64,000 nt of DNA, from the NCBI RefSeq assembly GCF_900187395.1, contig NZ_FYEZ01000001.1, positions 372,001-436,000 of the forward strand, given 5' to 3'. Shown one piece after another: positions 62,701 through 64,000 of this stretch (position 1 is the stretch's first letter; the number at the start of each line of letters is the position of its first letter). This DNA is from Kytococcus aerolatus. GTDB lineage: Bacteria; Actinomycetota; Actinomycetes; Actinomycetales; Dermatophilaceae. Under the pieces are notes generated by a model that searched no databases, was not told the origin of the DNA, and saw nothing but the letters and a program-made list of their open reading frames with translations. The position numbers and the translations under genes were made by a program.

Positions 62701-62761
62701 CCAGGAGGGGTGCGAGCAGGGCAGCCACGAGGTGCGCGACGATCAGCGCGAGCACAGGCAC
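59747..62761 (-). CDS. mnhA: Na+/H+ antiporter subunit A fused to subunit B
   Basis: A 1004-residue polytopic NuoL-like subunit. Its first 780 residues show the A-subunit pattern: [54 protein letters not shown] and [22 protein letters not shown], then a DUF4040/MbhD-like and MbhE-like part. From about 865 an MnhB-like domain follows ([38 protein letters not shown]). No separate mnhB gene exists. The GTG at 62761 is the best start seen ([20 protein letters not shown]); a GTG at 62755 is possible. No strong ribosome binding site is seen. Confidence 0.9.
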   Translation of the reverse strand: [1004 protein letters not shown]

Positions 62762-62811
62762 CCCCAGGGGGTCGACGACGGGCGGGACGTGGAGGGAGTC
62801 TACGGAAACCC

Positions 62812-63999
62812 TCAGAGGAACTGACCAGCGGCATGCAGGAGGAGCCCGACCAGGCCACCCACGACGGTGCCGTTGATGCGGATGAACTGCAGGTCGCGGC
62901 CCACGTAGGACTCCAGCAGGTCCGCGGTCTCCCGGGCGTCCCAGCTCTCGACGGTGGAGCCGATGACCCCGGCGATCTCGGCCCCGTGACGGTCCACCAG
63001 CCCGGACACCACCTCGGCCGAGCGGTCGTCGAGCCCCCGGCAGGCCCCGGCGTCGTCCGCGAGGCTCCCGGCCGCCTCGGCGAGCGCCCGGGCCAGGCGG
63101 CGGGGCATGGGCGCGTCCGGCTCGGCGAGCTCCTCCAGCAGGACGGTCTGGAGGCCCTCCCACAGGTCGGCGACGGCACCGGCGGTGGCCGGGTCGGTGA
63201 GCACGCGCAGCTGCATCGCGGCCATCGCCTCCTGGGTCCCGGCATCGAGCTGGAGGTCCCGGGCCAGCTCGGTGAGCAGCTCGTCCACGCTCGCCCGCAC
63301 CCGGTGGTCGGGGGTGCGCTGGACGTCCCGCACCCAGGCGAGCAGCTCGGCGTGCACCCGTCCGGCCACCTGCTCGTCCACCCAGTGCGGGGACCACCAG
63401 GGGGCGCGGGTGCGGAGGATGAACTGGACCTTGGCCGGGTTGGCCGTCAGCCAGGCCTCCACCTCGTCCACGACAAGGTCCACCGCCCGGGTGTGGGCGC
63501 CGGTGCGCAGCACCTCCTCCATCCACCGCCCGGCCAGCGGGGCGAGCGGCTCGCGGGCCAGGCGGGGCAGCAGGTGCTCGCCGGCCAGGTCCCGGGCGAA
63601 CTCCCGGTCCGCGGCCCGCAGCCCGCGGCGGAGGGCCGGCAGCGCCTCGGTGACCACCGACCGGGCGTTCTCCGGGCGGGCCACCCAGCCGGCCACGCGT
63701 CGCGAGACCTCGGCCTGCCGCCAGCGCTGTCCGATCGCGGCGGGGGTGAGGAAGTTCTGGGCCACGAAGTCCTCCAGCGCGGCCCCGATGTCGTCCTTGC
63801 GGCGCGGGATGATCGCCGTGTGCGGGATCGGCAGCCCGAGCGGGTGCCGGAAGAGGGCGGTGACGGCGAACCAGTCCGCGATCGCGCCGACCATGGCGGC
63901 CTCCGCCGCGGCGTGCAGGTAGCCCCAGGCCCCGTCGTCGGGGGTGACCAGGAAGACCACCGCCGCCAGCCCGAGCAGTCCGGTGGCCATGAGCTGCAT
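62812..63999 (-). CDS. DUF445 family membrane protein, 5' end probably cut by the window
   Basis: At least 395 residues of a YjiN-like DUF445 protein. It has an N-terminal transmembrane helix (MATGLLGLAAVVFLVTPD), a family motif GAIADWFAVTALFRHPLGLPIPHTAIIP and the C-terminal LQFIRINGTVVGGLVGLLLH. Function is unknown. An ATG lies 1 base inside the right edge, so the real start may be further upstream. It is followed by the mnhA operon after 50 nt. Confidence 0.85.
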   Translation of the reverse strand: MQLMATGLLGLAAVVFLVTPDDGAWGYLHAAAEAAMVGAIADWFAVTALFRHPLGLPIPHTAIIPRRKDDIGAALEDFVAQNFLTPAAIGQRWRQAEVSRRVAGWVARPENARSVVTEALPALRRGLRAADREFARDLAGEHLLPRLAREPLAPLAGRWMEEVLRTGAHTRAVDLVVDEVEAWLTANPAKVQFILRTRAPWWSPHWVDEQVAGRVHAELLAWVRDVQRTPDHRVRASVDELLTELARDLQLDAGTQEAMAAMQLRVLTDPATAGAVADLWEGLQTVLLEELAEPDAPMPRRLARALAEAAGSLADDAGACRGLDDRSAEVVSGLVDRHGAEIAGVIGSTVESWDARETADLLESYVGRDLQFIRINGTVVGGLVGLLLHAAGQFL

Positions 64000-64000
64000 G

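Noticed and set aside
59786-62824. A 1012-codon plus-strand frame opposite mnhA
   Set aside because: Shadow of the antiporter gene; no recognisable fold and no ribosome binding site.

Overview
The window is very G+C-rich DNA with strong third-position G/C bias. Its gene order is typical of an actinobacterium: mraZ-rsmH-ftsL-ftsI-murF-mraY-murD-ftsW-murG-murC-ftsQ-ftsZ-pgeF-yggS-sepF-yggT-divIVA-dksA-lspA-rluD-dnaE. A HrdB/SigA-type sigma factor with a long lysine/threonine-rich N-terminus, DUF4191 and DUF4192 proteins, a PAC2 protein and a GSI-beta glutamine synthetase agree. I infer a member of the order Micrococcales; family and genus cannot be fixed from the sequence alone. There are no insertion sequences, phage genes, CRISPR arrays, tRNAs or rRNAs. 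This is core chromosome rather than an accessory island.

Region 1 (1-10 kb) is a lipoate-centred metabolic block: gcvT (cut by the window edge), pepA, lpdA (E3), an E2 acyltransferase with two lipoyl domains, a membrane pseudokinase with an NTF2-like outer domain, lipB, lipA and a DUF4191 membrane protein. LipB and LipA make the cofactor carried by E2, and lpdA reoxidises it. Region 2 (10-17 kb) has an RDD membrane protein divergent from glnA, then an S9A oligopeptidase overlapping an HPr-kinase-like/PqqD-like protein, a cupin, a small alpha/beta hydrolase and a small P-loop kinase.

Region 3 (17-41.4 kb) is one long run of minus-strand genes, read from about 41 kb downward: mraZ and the division/cell-wall (dcw) cluster to ftsZ, a strong terminator, then the ylm-type genes, dksA/traR, lspA, rluD, dnaE and the P-loop kinase. 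Start and stop codons overlap at many junctions. The murE position between ftsI and murF is empty.

Region 4 (41.4-46.4 kb) is a divergent plus-strand operon of moxR, DUF58 and tgpA (transglutaminase). It ends in a perfect 38-bp inverted repeat shared with the convergent sigA gene. Region 5 (46.4-64 kb) is all minus strand: sigA with a clear promoter, a universal stress protein, DUF4192, EcsC-family, PAC2, hrpA helicase, and an Mrp/Mnh Na+/H+ antiporter operon with A and B fused, preceded by a DUF445 gene running off the window.

The most notable signals are non-coding. There are 10-nt periodic GTGG arrays (MraZ-box-like) on both sides of the mraZ/moxR divergent region. A recurring TANNNT hexamer lies 6-8 nt before start codons, suggesting leaderless transcription. 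Repeats lie upstream of ftsZ, and sigA has a 12-bp x 3 repeat in its leader. Coding oddities are the missing murE, an unusual MurC P-loop, an A+T-rich rare-codon patch inside murC, a KTS in place of KTG in FtsI, a pseudokinase-TM-NTF2 protein, and the peptidase/HPrK-like pair.
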